A program made the position numbers and the translations under genes. Below, one piece after another: positions 1 to 12,568 of a stretch of 64,000 bases of DNA. This stretch comes from Blastomussa wellsi (lineage: Eukaryota > Cnidaria > Anthozoa > Scleractinia > Plerogyridae), in the NCBI GenBank assembly GCA_947652115.1, contig OX393564.1, positions 24,684,555 through 24,748,554 on the forward strand, written 5' to 3'. The notes below the pieces were generated by a model, which was not told the DNA's origin, made no database searches, and was given only the letters and a program-made list of their open reading frames with translations. Each line of letters begins with the position of its first letter. Positions within the stretch are counted from its first letter, which is position 1.

Positions 1-1396
1 CGCACGCCAAACGTGAATAAAACAACCTCGTCCCTCAGGGTCTGGGTCTGCGCGCACACGTACAGGTGAATATAAACCTTGCACGATTCAGAAAACGAAG
101 ATTGAACAGGTTGAAAATCAATATCATATTCTACGATGATACGTCAGCGGGTCATCAGTGCGCACAAACAAGCTGATTAAAAAACTGTTCACAAGTTTAT
201 TCATTCCCACGATCTTATAATTAAGTAAATTAAGAGTTGAAAGAACTTCCTTCCTTTGTCGAAACCGGTTACGCAAATCAGAACGCAGGGTGTAATTGGT
301 TATGCTGGACCGGGATGCTGGAACCAAGCACAAAGCGGTGTAAATAGAGACGTAATAGAAATCTAGAGACGTACGTGTCGTTTTAAAACGATCGTTGGCA
401 TTATAAACATGCGGCAGTTTCCAAAGCCGGGACAAAAAGGCTCAACCAAGATGTATACGTGAGAAAATGCACATCTTTACGCATCACTTAAGAATTTTAC
501 AAATTAATGGGATTGGGGATATTAAAATGAAATCTCAAAAGGGGGCAGGTCACGTTAGTTCAGGGAATTGTGTTCCGTACAAACATGAAAGAACTGAACA
601 CGTAACATATGATCAAAATCGGGCATTACTAAACGGATTACGTCAGTGATACAATCACGAATTCTGCCGGCAGATTAGCTCATTTTTTACGAAAACGTGG
701 TCTTGTAATGCTCAAAACTACGGATTTTGCCAGTGAAAGAAGATTTTAGTTTCAGTGGTGTTAATGTAACATAGCGTGAGAATTCGACGTATGTGTTGGG
801 AAAGTGCGTGTTTGACTGACAAAGGTTAATCTGTCTGCCCTTTTGTGGGATGGACGTGACTCAATAATGTTGGTCTCGGCGGGCAGAGCCGTCTATTTGC
901 ACCCACGTGCATCAGGTGAAGCCGGAATCTCGCACCAGCTGAATACACGTACTAGTTCCTGTTCCTCTAAAGGGTAGAGTACAAGTCAATCTATTTGTGA
1001 AACCGAGCTGCAAACAAAGAAATGACACCTGTTTGCTAGAAATTATGTTTTTTTAATGAACCAGTAATTTGAAACCTGTCCATTTTGTTCATAAGCATAA
1101 TAAGGAAATTCATTGGCAAAATTTATTGAAGAACGCAAACTGATAGAAATAAAATTCTAAGCAATATAAAGCAACGTGCCTGTCCAACAAGGCAAATATA
1201 AACGTTCTTTGTCTTCAATAGAGTGACAGACTGGTGTAAGCTGTTTCAAAAACTATTGTAAACTTTTCTGCCGGAAAATTTGCAAGGGTATATGTTACGG
1301 TGTTCGAGGAGTATCAATAAAGATTTTGTATGTTTTGATTCTTGCCTTGTTTCCTTATTACTGCAAATATGATTTTGATTTTTTAGATTTCTACTA
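1..1396. other. Noncoding left flank, no gene supported
   Basis: I see no convincing coding region here. The only open frames are short (about 100 residues or less), have no recognisable motif and no paired splice sites. The stretch is AT-rich and ends at the target duplication of the foldback element. It could hold distal regulatory sequence or the end of a neighbouring gene outside the window, but nothing shows that directly. Confidence 0.5.
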
Positions 1397-1402
1397 TAGT
1401 AT

Positions 1403-2964
1403 AATCCGTGGCACTTTCCGCCATTTTATTTTTCGTTTGGTTAGATTCGTCCGTAAAACAGAATATCCTTTCATTTTTCACTTCCTTCTATTTCAATAGA
1501 ATGATTAAATCTTATTAATTTTTTCGTGTGTTTATGCTTATTCTGTATTTATTTTGTCTATTACCTCTTTATTTCTTTTTCTTTATTCCTATTTCATTTT
1601 TCTTTTATCTTTTTTCGTTTCACGTTTTTCGTTTTTTTCTTTTTCCGTTTTTTCGTTTTTCGTTTTTGTTTTTTAGTTTTTCGTTTTTACCCTTTTCCAA
1701 TTTCTTTTTTCTATCTTGCCAATAAGCAATTCGTCTTTTTGTGTTTCCATTTTCTTTTTTTCCTTTTTATCTTTTGATGATTTATTTTTTCTGTCTTCTT
1801 TGTTTTGACAGGAAGTAGTTAATTATGGGAACCAACGGGGCCCCAAGGGGTAGCAGGATATGTAGTTCATCTGGTTACATATACGTTTCCGTACTGAGAA
1901 AAGGGGCTTCAGCGATGAGAATGTTCGTGAATGCTGAAGTGTGCGAGGAATACACAAGCCCAAGGCTCACGAGTTGGCCAACCGTAGTTCTACAATGATT
2001 AACTGAGGTACGTTACACTTTGATTTTCTGCCTACATTTAATAATTATCCTCGGAAATCGCGTGGAATATCGCCTGGTACGACGATAGTCGTTAGACGAC
2101 AGAGTACGAGATCGAGTACGAGTACAACTCTTGAATTTCAATCCAGTTACATTCCCAGAGCTCTCACTCCTCCCTGTTGCTGAGCAGGTAAAATGGAGAC
2201 TATCTGTAGGAGGTTGGTGTGAGATGTGAGATGTGATAAACATAAGCACGACACACTTGGTTTGAAAAGTCGTACTTGTACTCGTGCTCCGGTCTGAAGG
2301 TCCCTCATTAGTCAAATAGGCAGAAAATTGACGTGCTACCTACCTCAGATACTCATTGTAGAACTATGTATGTTGGCTAAATCGTGAGCCCTGGGCTTGT
2401 GTGCTCCTCACACACTGCAGTATTCCCGGACATTCTTTACGCTCAAGCCCCTATTCTCCCTGTACTAAAACGTATCTGTAACCAGATAATGATTTCCCCA
2501 TGCGCTTTTCCTGCCTATACAAATGCGCCTACATATCCTACTACCCCTTGCGGCCCCGTAGGTTCTCATAATTAACTAGTTGCTGGCAAAACGAAGAAGA
2601 CAGAAAAAAGAAATCAGAAAAATGTAAAAAGGAAAATAGAAAATGGAAAAACAAACAAATACGAATTGCTTATTGCGAAGATAGTAAAAAAGAAATTGAT
2701 AAAAACGAAAAACGAAAAACGAAAATAGAAAGAGAAAAAAAAAGAAAAAGGAATAAAGAAAAAAGAAATAACGAGGTAATAGACAAAAGAAAAACAGGAA
2801 ATTTAAAAAAGAGAGAAATACAGAATAAGCATAAACACACGAAAAAATTATTATGATTTAATCATTCTTTTGAAAAAGAAGCAACTGAAAAAATCAAAGA
2901 ATATTCTGTTTTACGGACGAATCTAACCAAACGAAAAATAAAATGGCAGAAAGTGCCACGGATT
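1403..2964. mobile_element. Large foldback (inverted-repeat) transposon with 6-bp target duplication
   Basis: The two halves are imperfect inverted copies of each other almost to the centre near 2185. The first 12 bases, AATCCGTGGCAC, are exactly complementary to the last 12, GTGCCACGGATT. Over the outer ~60 bases the arms differ at about one position. Both ends are flanked by the direct repeat TAGTAT (1397-1402 and 2965-2970), which marks an insertion. The arms contain long pyrimidine-rich stretches with TTTCGTTTTT-like runs on the left and their purine complement on the right. No transposase is encoded, so this is a non-autonomous element. The superfamily is not clear from the ends. Confidence 0.85.
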
Positions 2965-3093
2965 TAGTATGACTTAAAAATACGCTTCGGTTTAGTTTGT
3001 GCTATTTTTGATTTCTCAAATGAAATTTGATTTTTACAAAAATCTGTTTCATTTATTTTGTTTCATTTTTGACTTCTCGAGTGACAGTGAGTG

Positions 3094-3219
3094 AGTTTTT
3101 GATTTCCAAAACTTATCCGTTTGATTTCTGAAATGAGTTTTTGATTTAAAAAATTTATCCGTTTGATTTCTGAAATCAGTTTTTGATTTCCAAAATTTAT
3201 CCGTTTGATTTCTGAAATT
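3094..3219. repeat. 42-bp tandem repeat, three copies
   Basis: Three copies of a 42-base unit begin at 3094, 3136 and 3178. Each contains AGTTTTTGATTT followed by TTATCCGTTTGATTTCTGAA. The surrounding bases (2980-3093) contain related TTTGATTT motifs, so the array may once have been longer. Confidence 0.8.
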
Positions 3220-3224
3220 CTCAG

Positions 3225-3402
3225 TGCCTCTCTTCGACCAGGTGTATAAAACTATACCAGTGAATTTACTGCTGGGAGTAATCCTGCGATGGACTAGTAT
3301 CCCATCCAGGGGGGAGTAGTAATACTCCTAGTCGCTTCCTGCTAAGGAAACCAGGATAAGCTCCGGCCTGATGAGCCACTTGGCTCGACGTAGACTTTAC
3401 AT
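3225..3402 (+). repeat. SINE body fragment (3' part, no tRNA head)
   Basis: The segment reads GGTGTATAAA, then a CTGCTGGGAGTAATCCTGCGA block, then CCCATCCAGG, then AAGCTCCGGCCTGATGAGCC. The same blocks occur in the same order in the SINE copy at 47376-47630, which still has its tRNA-like head. The head is missing here, so it is a truncated copy. Confidence 0.7.
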
Positions 3403-3468
3403 TTCTACCGCACGCACTAGTCTAAGTTTTGATAGGTTTTGCAAGTGCTATCCCGTAAAGTTCTCTTA

Positions 3469-3582
3469 CTTAGTACCCCCAAACCTCAACCCATCCGGGC
3501 GTAGCACTTAGTACCCCCAAACCTCAACCCCTCCGGGCGTAGCACTTAGTACCCCCAAACCTCACCCCCTCCGGGCGTAGCA
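3469..3582. repeat. 38-bp tandem repeat, three copies
   Basis: Three head-to-tail copies of a 38-base unit that starts CTTAGTACCCCC and ends CCGGGCGTAGCA. The copies differ at only two or three positions. The array lies about 1.0 kb upstream of the REV3L start codon. No function is visible. Confidence 0.88.
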
Positions 3583-4620
3583 CTTAGTAAAAAACCATAA
3601 TTGGGCGACTCGAAACTACAAAATTAAAGCAGTTATCCAGTAAGCATTTAAACATCCCAAGCGGAAAAGAAATATGGACTTACCTTAAACACGGAGAAAG
3701 ACACGAACGTCCGCAACTCGCCTCAGAGCACAACAGCGACCAAGTGCCCTCTAAAACTGTGGGTGTGTCATCTGGTACTTTTCATTCCACGCAAAAACGA
3801 AAAACATGCTTTGCTAAAAACAGTGCACTTGTTATCGTTTTTGTCGGTATTGAATAACTTGCACAATGCCTCTAGAAACGCACGCACTGCAATAAATGTG
3901 CAAGGAATGTGCTATTTTCCTGAATCAGAACGTCAATAACGTAGAATAGTTTTGAGGAAATAAAAATCGCCCAATTTCGCGCTAAATACGTTCAGTTGTA
4001 AGAATTAAAACGCGTTCCGGTTTAAAATAAGCTTTCAGCTGCCAACCAGCAGACTTTAAAGAATGATAAAAATGGCGTGAATAAATGAATATATAGGTTA
4101 AAAAGTGTGAAACACTGCGTGCAGGGAATACGCGGTTCATAATTTCCCACCGTTTCCGGTGAAACTTCCCCAGGGACCGTTACACGGTAAATTTTGATAA
4201 AAATTGTCCTGTGCCTCTCCAGTGTTGAGAGCGATTTTGTCACAATGGCGCGGTCGCTACGCTGACAGTTTGGCGGCCAAGTCAACTGGATACGCCTCCA
4301 ACGAAAGCAGAATTTGAAATTTAGAGTCCGACAAGAAGTGTTTTTTCGAAAGGTTAGGATTCTCTTACATAATGTAATGTAAATCACATACAACGTATAT
4401 GGGCTGCCTGTGACCAAACGAGGCAAATTTCTGTTCCCACGTGTCCTTACGCTCCGCCCGGCGGTGGCGCGAAGAGAGAAATCTGGACCGAGTAAACCCG
4501 GAGAAACCAAAACAAAATGGCGGAAAAATTGTCAACTCGACAAAATTTTTACGCAACGAGCGATTTGTCAACTTGAAACAGTTGAAATCATGTTATGGGT
4601 GTCGTGTCGTGTAGTAAATA
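3583..4620. promoter_or_regulatory. Upstream region of REV3L, probable promoter
   Basis: This kilobase precedes the REV3L start. It contains no supported gene; a 162-codon frame on the minus strand (4510-4022) has no family features and is treated as chance. The 300 bases before the ATG are richer in C+G than the surroundings, which fits a TATA-less housekeeping promoter, but no core element is certain. In-frame TAG and TAA codons lie within 9 bases upstream of the ATG, which supports that ATG as the start. Confidence 0.4.
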
Positions 4621-7600
4621 ATGTTTTCTGTGCGAATTGTCAACAGCGACTTCTACCTCGCAGATCCAATTTCTGATCTTGATGTATGTAGTTCCACATT
4701 TCGTGAAAATGCTCAGGCCTCAAAGGTTCCTGTTATTCGTATTTATGGCGCTACTGCCGGTGGACAGAAGACATGTCTTCATGTTCATGGAATCTTCCCT
4801 TATATCTACGTTCCATACGATGGAACACAGCCAACAGACAAATACCTGAAACAGTTTGCAACTAGTGTGGACTTCGCGGTGCAGGTCGCTCTGGGCAGAG
4901 CTTCTTCCTCTCGGCAACACGTCTATGAAATCACTGTGGTGAAAGGGATGTAAGTGTACCATGTAGCAAATACCGAGGCACAATATTTGTTGTGAAGAAT
5001 GACGGTGCAGAGTACTATAGGGTAGGCTCTTGATGCAGGTAAAGGGGGTGCTGGTCCTTGGGGGAGAGGGGTACTACCTTAAATTTCAGAAAGGCGTATG
5101 GCTGACCAAAATTTTCCAATATCCAATGAAATCCCAACTGTGGTTGGCACAATGTCTGGACACATTTTTGGGCATTCTATACAAAGTTTTGCCCTGACAA
5201 CATGTTATCGAGCAGTGCTGTAATATGTCTGACTTCACTGCAGTTTTGTCCAATCAAATTGCTAACTTGGGCACATGTCCTTTCACTGGAGAAAAATTAT
5301 TTATAGCCCTGCTCCCTTATAAAATTTTAGAAATTGAGACACTTGTTTTATCATTTAGTGCTGCTGTCAATTTCAAGCCCGGTTTAAAGCCATTTGTTGA
5401 CATAGTGTAGCAGAAAAAGTGTGAAAAACCTGTGCACATTAGGTAATCCAGGGCTTGAAAAAAATCCATTTTGCCCTTTGGATAAGCAGCTCTGGAATTG
5501 TTTTTGCTCAGGGTCACTGCATGGTTTTGAGAAAGTGAGCATGGAAGGTGGCCTACATAGCAGGAAAATCTGCTTGTCCTGGATGACCAGATGGCACATT
5601 TTCCGAGTCTTCAATGCTTAGTGTAATATATATATTTGCATATTTTAGACCATACTATGGTTACCATGAAAGAGAGAGAGATTTCCTGAAGATTGTCCTC
5701 TACAACCCATTCCTGGTGACCCGGTAAGCAAATCCTTTGACTGTTATCCAGTTGATACATCCCTCTGCACGCATTGCATCCCTATAATCCCTTCAACTGT
5801 TTGTACTATATGAAGCTTGCTTCTGTCAATTCTGCTTCCTTTGCCATAAACTCCAACCAGTCCTTCCCTTTTGATCTCGGTAAACAGAAGAGCTATTAGT
5901 GGTAAATCTTCCTTCTAGTTTGGGTAGACTTAGGGTTGACACTCGTGTCGTGGTGATCATACCAATTGGATATGGTAGGGTATATTTAATGGAGATGTTG
6001 TGGTTTAAAGTTATCTTTGATTGACATGATTTTTTCTTTGTTTCAGATTATGATTATCATAAAATCTGAGACAATGAAAATTAAAAGCCAACTGGTTTGG
6101 AAAAAAAAACCTGAATATTAGTTTTAAACCACAAAAGTTACAAGGTAAAATCTCTTGACATAGCCCCCTTAACTCTTGTTCTTTTTGATTATAGTTTTAC
6201 TAAAGGCTATGGTTAATTTTTTAGGGTTGTCAGTCTTCTTCAGAATGGAGCAATCATGAATAAAGTTTTTCAACCTCACGAGGCACATATCCCATATCTT
6301 TTACAGGTAAATTATTTTCACTGCCATCTCTAAGCAGATATACCGACCTGCATAGACTGGAGATCTCGAGATTTTTCAAAACAAAAAATGACGTTCTCAG
6401 TTGAAACCAGAAGTTTGTGAAATACACAAAAGTATTGTCAGTAACAAGTCAGAGAAAATTATGGCAGCCACAAAATCAAGTTTAATATGAGATACTGTGA
6501 CCTATCGCAGGATGTTAATCAAAGGCAGTTTGCTGTCTAGGGAATCTATCAAGTCTATATATTAAGAGGATTTTTAACTTCTCAGTGGTTTTTTATGCAC
6601 AAAGCAATAATTCCTGCTTCTAAATATGTTAGTTAGTACTGACCACCGGCATAATTTTGTATTTGAAAGCAATTTGAAATTTTCAGCGATTTGAAAACAG
6701 GTCTTTCCAGTACTGGAAGTATATCATGATTTGGCTACCTGCATGCACTAATAATAATATTATGTTAAATAATTTATTTTATTGTTTCGTAATTTTGCAG
6801 TTTTTTATGGACTATAATCTTTATGGAATGAACTTGCTTCATGCATCTGCTGTGAAATTCAGGACTCCTGTCAGAATTTTAGATGGTATGTGTATAAAAA
6901 AATCTTTGAAATCTTGAAATCCCATCTAGAACAGTACTTTATTAAGGTAATTCTCTCATTTTGCATTGTGCATCCTAACAGCATCAGGATCAGCATGTGC
7001 ACATTGAAACATGGCAGATTTTTCTTTCTGTCTGGGGCTCACCAGTGAAGGAAATTGTCATTTTCTCATAAAGGAGTATGGTGACCTATCATTTTTGTCT
7101 TGTTTTGAATTGAGCAGTAACTTGTTCCTGTAGAATAAATATAGACCAATGCCCAGTGTTGGAAAAAATGAAATCATCGGAAATGTGAATTTTACGAGCG
7201 ATCATGAATAAAATCATTGCTATATCGTACGGAAGTACTACATATAAATGAGGTTCTGTCACTCCTAAACAAACAAGGGGATCCCCTATTTTATCTGAAA
7301 ATTTAAGTTCCTATAACATCAACAATTGATAGGCAACATTTGACAGACATCTCAGCATGTAGATTCTATTTCTGTAGAATTACATAAGACTATAAGATTA
7401 TGTAGAATCATGTAGGATCTCTTGGAATCCCTACATAGCAATAGGATCATGTAGTAGTTTCTAGGATGTTACAAAATAACATCTTTTCAAGATCTTAAGT
7501 AAGGATCTTATCTACAACTATTTATAACAGTTCTCAAGTGCAAATAAAAATAAAATGTGTTACAAATAAAGTGAAAAATAAGTGCAACTGTGTGTATAGC

Positions 7601-10600
7601 AATTACATATCCATCGCCAGTTATGACTTGGAGTTTTTGTATACAGGGGAAGCTGGAGTAAAGACTTCCTCCATCCAAACCCACAACTCTCCACAATCAA
7701 CTCCAACAACATTGGCTGGCTCTCAAGCTCAAATATGGAATGAACATACTGTATCTAGGTAAGGTAATAGTAATTAAAATAATTTATTACTTGCAGTTAT
7801 GTTTTACTTGGGTTTTAATTGCACATGTTCTTTAATTTTTCAGGATTTGTCAACTTTTCTGACATGCTTTTTTGTAGTTAATATGCTAATTGCTCGTCAC
7901 TGTGACAATTTGCCTTGTTTGATACAGTGAAAATTTGTTATTTTATTTTATGGATTCAAACCAGTGTGAATTCTTACAACTGACTGCAGCCATAAAATTC
8001 TGTCTCAGTGACAGATTCACTGTGTTAAATGAGGCGAATCTTTGTTTTGGAAGAAGTATAAATAGAGCTGCTTGTCATCTAGTTTCAGGCCTTTTAGACA
8101 ACTGATAACAGCATAAGAAAAAATTCAACAGAACCAAAACACAGAATCTCACTTTGGAATACAAAATTGTTTTCATCAATACTCAATTTATTGTTTATTT
8201 AGAGACTGTGTTTTGGGATGTGATATTGAGAGACTCAGTGTTTGTGAGCTGGAGGTTGATGTGCTAGCATCCAACATTCTAAACAAGCTGGAAATAGGAG
8301 GTAATGAATAATAAGCTCTTCTTATTAGAACTTCATGCCATATACAGAATTGGTAGAAATTATAATTTTTACTACTGCCCCCCTTCCCCCCTCCCCCACC
8401 TCCTATGTAGGATGCCATTCAGCCATAGGGTTACTTTCAGCTGGTACCCGTTTGTATGACCCCACCCAGGGATTGAACTCAGACCAATCAATCGACACTT
8501 ACCAAAAGGCCACTGTACCTCCCATCAACGGTGTATGGTAGGTAAAAAAAGGTAAAGCCTTGTGTCAAATGGGTCATACTGCTGGAGCTTATCCCAGTTT
8601 ATGTAGCATTATGCTGCAGGGAATATTTCTAATCCCCCCTTGATGGGATGCTAGTCCATCACAGGGCAACACACCAGCAATATTTCGCCGGTACCCATTT
8701 ATAACCTGGGTGAACAGAGGCACTGTGAGACTAAAGTGCCTTGCCCAAGAAAACGACTCAGTGCCCCAGGCCAACCAGGGTTCAAACCCAGACCATCCGA
8801 TCTGGAGTCCAGTGCACTAACTGTTAGGCCACCATGCCTCCCACAAATTATTTTAAACTTATGAAAGCCTTTCTCTTAAATATAGTTAATGTTGGCACCA
8901 ATCCTGGCTTGGCTGCCATCTGGGAAGATGAGCAGCAGAGAAGAAGAGAGGCAAATGAATCTTCACAGATCTCAGCTCCACCAACACAGGGTCAGACATA
9001 AAAATATGAATTGAAAATAAACAGTGTAATCAAAATTATTAAATTTGAATTTCACTCCAGTGGGTAGCTTAATAAGTAGCTGTCCATTCCAATATACATT
9101 ATGCTGTCAATGAAAACAAGGGAAATGTTCAAGCATCCAGATGACGTTGCAAAAAAAAGAGTAGCGTTGACTAGGGCAGCGAGGATGTCAATAATTTATT
9201 GAATTCTGTTAATAGATTAATAAACAGCTAAAATGTGGTAATTATTTTTCTTCCTTGTTGGCATGTATATAAGTGGCAGGTAATAAATATTTCAGTTCTT
9301 ACAAGCAAAAAATAAAAAACCAAAACTTATAGAAGCAAAATGGCAACTTGCATAAGTGAATTTGGAAAGAATTTTGCAAGTTTCATCAGCAAACTTTCAA
9401 TCCATTTTCCGCATTGTGCCACAAACCCTCTAATGTGACTGTGAAAATGTCTATTATCAGAAATCAATTTAATCATGAATCATATGAGCAAATATGGAAT
9501 AAAAATGGACTCTCTTTTTTATATTCCACTTTGTTGTTGCAGAGAGAGGATTTATTGAAGAAACTGAAACAGAAAAGAGATTCAAAGAAAAAATCAAAGA
9601 AATAATAGAGGAGCGCGATGTGCTAATGTAAGGCAATTTATTTCTGTTCACAAATTAAGTTTATTATTTTGATATGAAAGGGCCAATTATCATATACTAT
9701 AGATGGAGCAAGTTGGTTATGTCACAAAAGCATTCATGTCAGTGACAAGCATTTTTTTGAATGACCATTCCCCACCCCTGTAATATATTCATAAAGATCA
9801 TTTCTACATATAAGTAAGGGGTGCAAAGTTTGGGGCATATATAATCATTTATTTGCGTGTTCAACATTGCACCAACACAGACAAAGTCAAGTAGAAAAGC
9901 TAGGGAGAGAGTCATTATCACCTCAAGAACTCGCCTCATTTCAAGACACCATTTCATCAATGGCTGCGTCTCAGAAAGACACAGCTGGCGACGTTTCTTC
10001 AAATGCTAATGTTCTGTTACAGTTACTGTCACAACAAGTTGATGACTCAGCAGCAGAGCCATCTCAAGGTATTTCAATTGTACTGCTATCATTGTTACTA
10101 CTTACAAATACATCAATAAGTAACAAGGAGTATTGCTACTCCTCCAAGGGCAGGATCTCCCAGCACATTTTGTATTGTTTATCATAAATCCTTCATCACA
10201 TCTACCGGGTGGCATACCGGGTAGCTCCGTGAGCAGGCAAGATGAACCAAATCTCACTCTCTAATTGGCTAACCGAATTAGAACAAACCACAATTATTCT
10301 AAACATGTTTCTGGACCCCACTGACATCTTCTCAAATGCATATCTTAAATTATGATTACATGTATCTTAAGACAACTATGCAGCAAAGCTTGCATTACTA
10401 GGTGTTATTTGATCTTTGTTGTGTTCTTATTTTATTTATATTTAGTTGTTGATGAGGATGAACCTGTCGTCAATCAGAGTATTGTCCAAGAGGTTGTAGA
10501 AGCAAGTCAGCGATCTTTTTCACAAGATCTTTGTAAGTTAACTTGGCTTATTTTATTATGTGCGCAAACCAGAGCCGGAACATATCCTTGTCACATGAAG

Positions 10601-12022
10601 CGACAGTAGGGCTGCTCCCTCAGGATATGATCTGATCCTAGTTCTTTGTGGGTTAATCTCCTCCCTGCTGGTGCTGGAAATGGATGCAGTGGATCTGAAA
10701 CACAGACACAGTCAGCTTCATTGCCACATTCTGTAAAGTTAAGTCTGTGTACAAACCTAGTGACCCATCAGGTTGGTATCCCAGTTTCCTTCATTAGCAT
10801 GAGGTGACTAGAAGTGTTTCAAATACGCCCTGGATGGGATGCTTGCCCACCCCGAGCATTAAATTCATTGGTACCCATTTACAGGGTTTGCACGCACCTT
10901 GAAAGTCCTTGAATCTCAGAATGAAAATTCTAGGCCTTAAAAGTGCTTGAAAATTGCAGTCATTGCTGGAAAGTCTTAAAAATTTGTAGCTAATTTGAAT
11001 CAACCTCCACTTTTACCTGTCTGGTAGGTGCACTCGTTACTATGAGCAGCTGGTTAATGCTGGATTTTGCAGTGTGTGGACTCCTTGAAAAATGGAAACT
11101 GTGTCCCTGAAAAATCCTTGAATTTTTATTCCAATAAAAGGCACGAACCCAGCATTTACACAGCTGGGTGGGGAGAGGCAGTATGAGAGTAAAGTGTCTT
11201 GCCTGAAAACAGCAGCAGTGGGCTGAGCGGCACCCTGGCCAGGGCTTGAATCTGGACCGCTTGATCCAGAGTCCAGCAAACTATCTATTAGGCCACCATG
11301 TATCATGCTGCAAAAGGAAATATCAATGAAGTTAACTTTCTTTTTCACGTAGCCTCTAGTTTGGATAAAGAAATGGTCGACATCTTGACAAGCTTGGCAG
11401 AGGAGGCTAGTCAACCAGCCAGCCAAAAAACAGCATTGAGTCAGAGCATTTTGCTTGATCAGGGTAGGATCATGATCGGCTCTTAGAACTACCTGTGATC
11501 ATTAAATAAAGTTAGGGTGATACGTTGAACGTAAGGTAAACTTTGCATCTGGTCAAAGTGAAGGTTCCAGACTGCCAACATGGGTGGATTTAGTTTTGGA
11601 GAGGGGGGTGGGCTGTGATGCCTCTTCCTCTGAGTATGGGGGCGAGGTTGTGCTCTCTTTCTTGATTTTTTGGGTCTGTTTATCCTGGTTTCTGTAACAA
11701 TGTAGAAGTTATATCGGACAATACTAGTCGTTCCCGCCCCACCTCATCAAATGGTTGTCAATTTGTTTTTATGGGTGGAATTCATATTGATTAGGTGCTT
11801 TTGCAGCCTGTAAATCCCAGTCCCAGTTCTCGGTTAATAGTAGTTTTCATTTTAAGGAGATGTGCCAGGCGATGAGGAAGCTAATGATGACGAGGATTTA
11901 AGCGAAGCTGATGAGTCCATTATCATGTCACAGAGGGTGTGGGACGACATCGAGCCACAGTCAGAGGAAACTGGTGATCCACAAATTACCAATGCTCCAG
12001 AGAATGGCATTGAATCGCAAAG
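4621..12022 (+). CDS. REV3L: REV3L exons 1-12: conserved N-terminal domain and start of the linker
   Basis: Exons: 4621-4949, 5649-5723, 6225-6306, 6801-6885, 7647-7758, 8203-8300, 8886-8990, 9543-9627, 9881-10068, 10446-10532, 11353-11463, 11857-12022. Together they encode about residues 1-507. Exons 1-4 contain the N-terminal polymerase-B fold with blocks HGIFPYIYVPYDG, QPHEAHIPYLLQ and DYNLYGMNLLHASAVKFR. Exons 6-7 give CELEVDVLASNILNKL and NPGLAAIWEDEQQRRR, which are strongly REV3-specific. Exons 9-12 become acidic and less conserved. All donors are GT and all acceptors AG; the phase of every junction agrees. Exon 8-9 joins through a split Ile codon. Confidence 0.94.
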
Positions 12023-12503
12023 GTATATCTTTTCAACATAGCTCCTGGAGGTTTTTTTGCCTCCAAACACCTGCTTACCAAGAATCCTAGTTGATAATTG
12101 TTGGTTGGCACACACGAGAGTGTGCATGAGTCCATTCGTATGAAATTCCTGCTGTTTTTGTCAAAAACTGCAACTTATCTAGTGAATTCAAATTAATTGA
12201 AATTGGAGTACGAAGTTGGACAAGTCCCATGGAGGCGAGCGTGGCCTAGTGGTCAGGGCGCTGGACTTGTAACCAGGTGGTCCCGGGTTCGAGTCCTCCT
12301 CCCTGCCACTAAAACGGATTTGTCTTCGGTGGCCCCGAATTCAACTCCTCCATGCTTTGTAAATAGCCAACTGGTCTGTCTCCTGCCAGTTGGGATTTTT
12401 AAGAACTTTCTGTTTCATTTACAATATTTGTTTACGTATTTACAGTGTCCCCAATTAGCACAGTGGTGCTAAATACATTGACACTTAAATAAAGTTATTA
12501 TTA

Positions 12504-12568
<65 letters not shown>

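Noticed and set aside
1526..1777. Phe-rich hydrophobic frame that could look like a membrane protein.
   Set aside because: It is the translation of the T-rich arm of the foldback element.
4022..4510. 162-codon open frame on the minus strand upstream of REV3L.
   Set aside because: Composition is not protein-like, there is no recognisable motif, and it overlaps the likely REV3L promoter.
12239..12310. Possible tRNA-Thr gene with TGT anticodon.
   Set aside because: The acceptor stem does not pair and the sequence continues into a body with a (TTA)n tail, so it is the head of a SINE.
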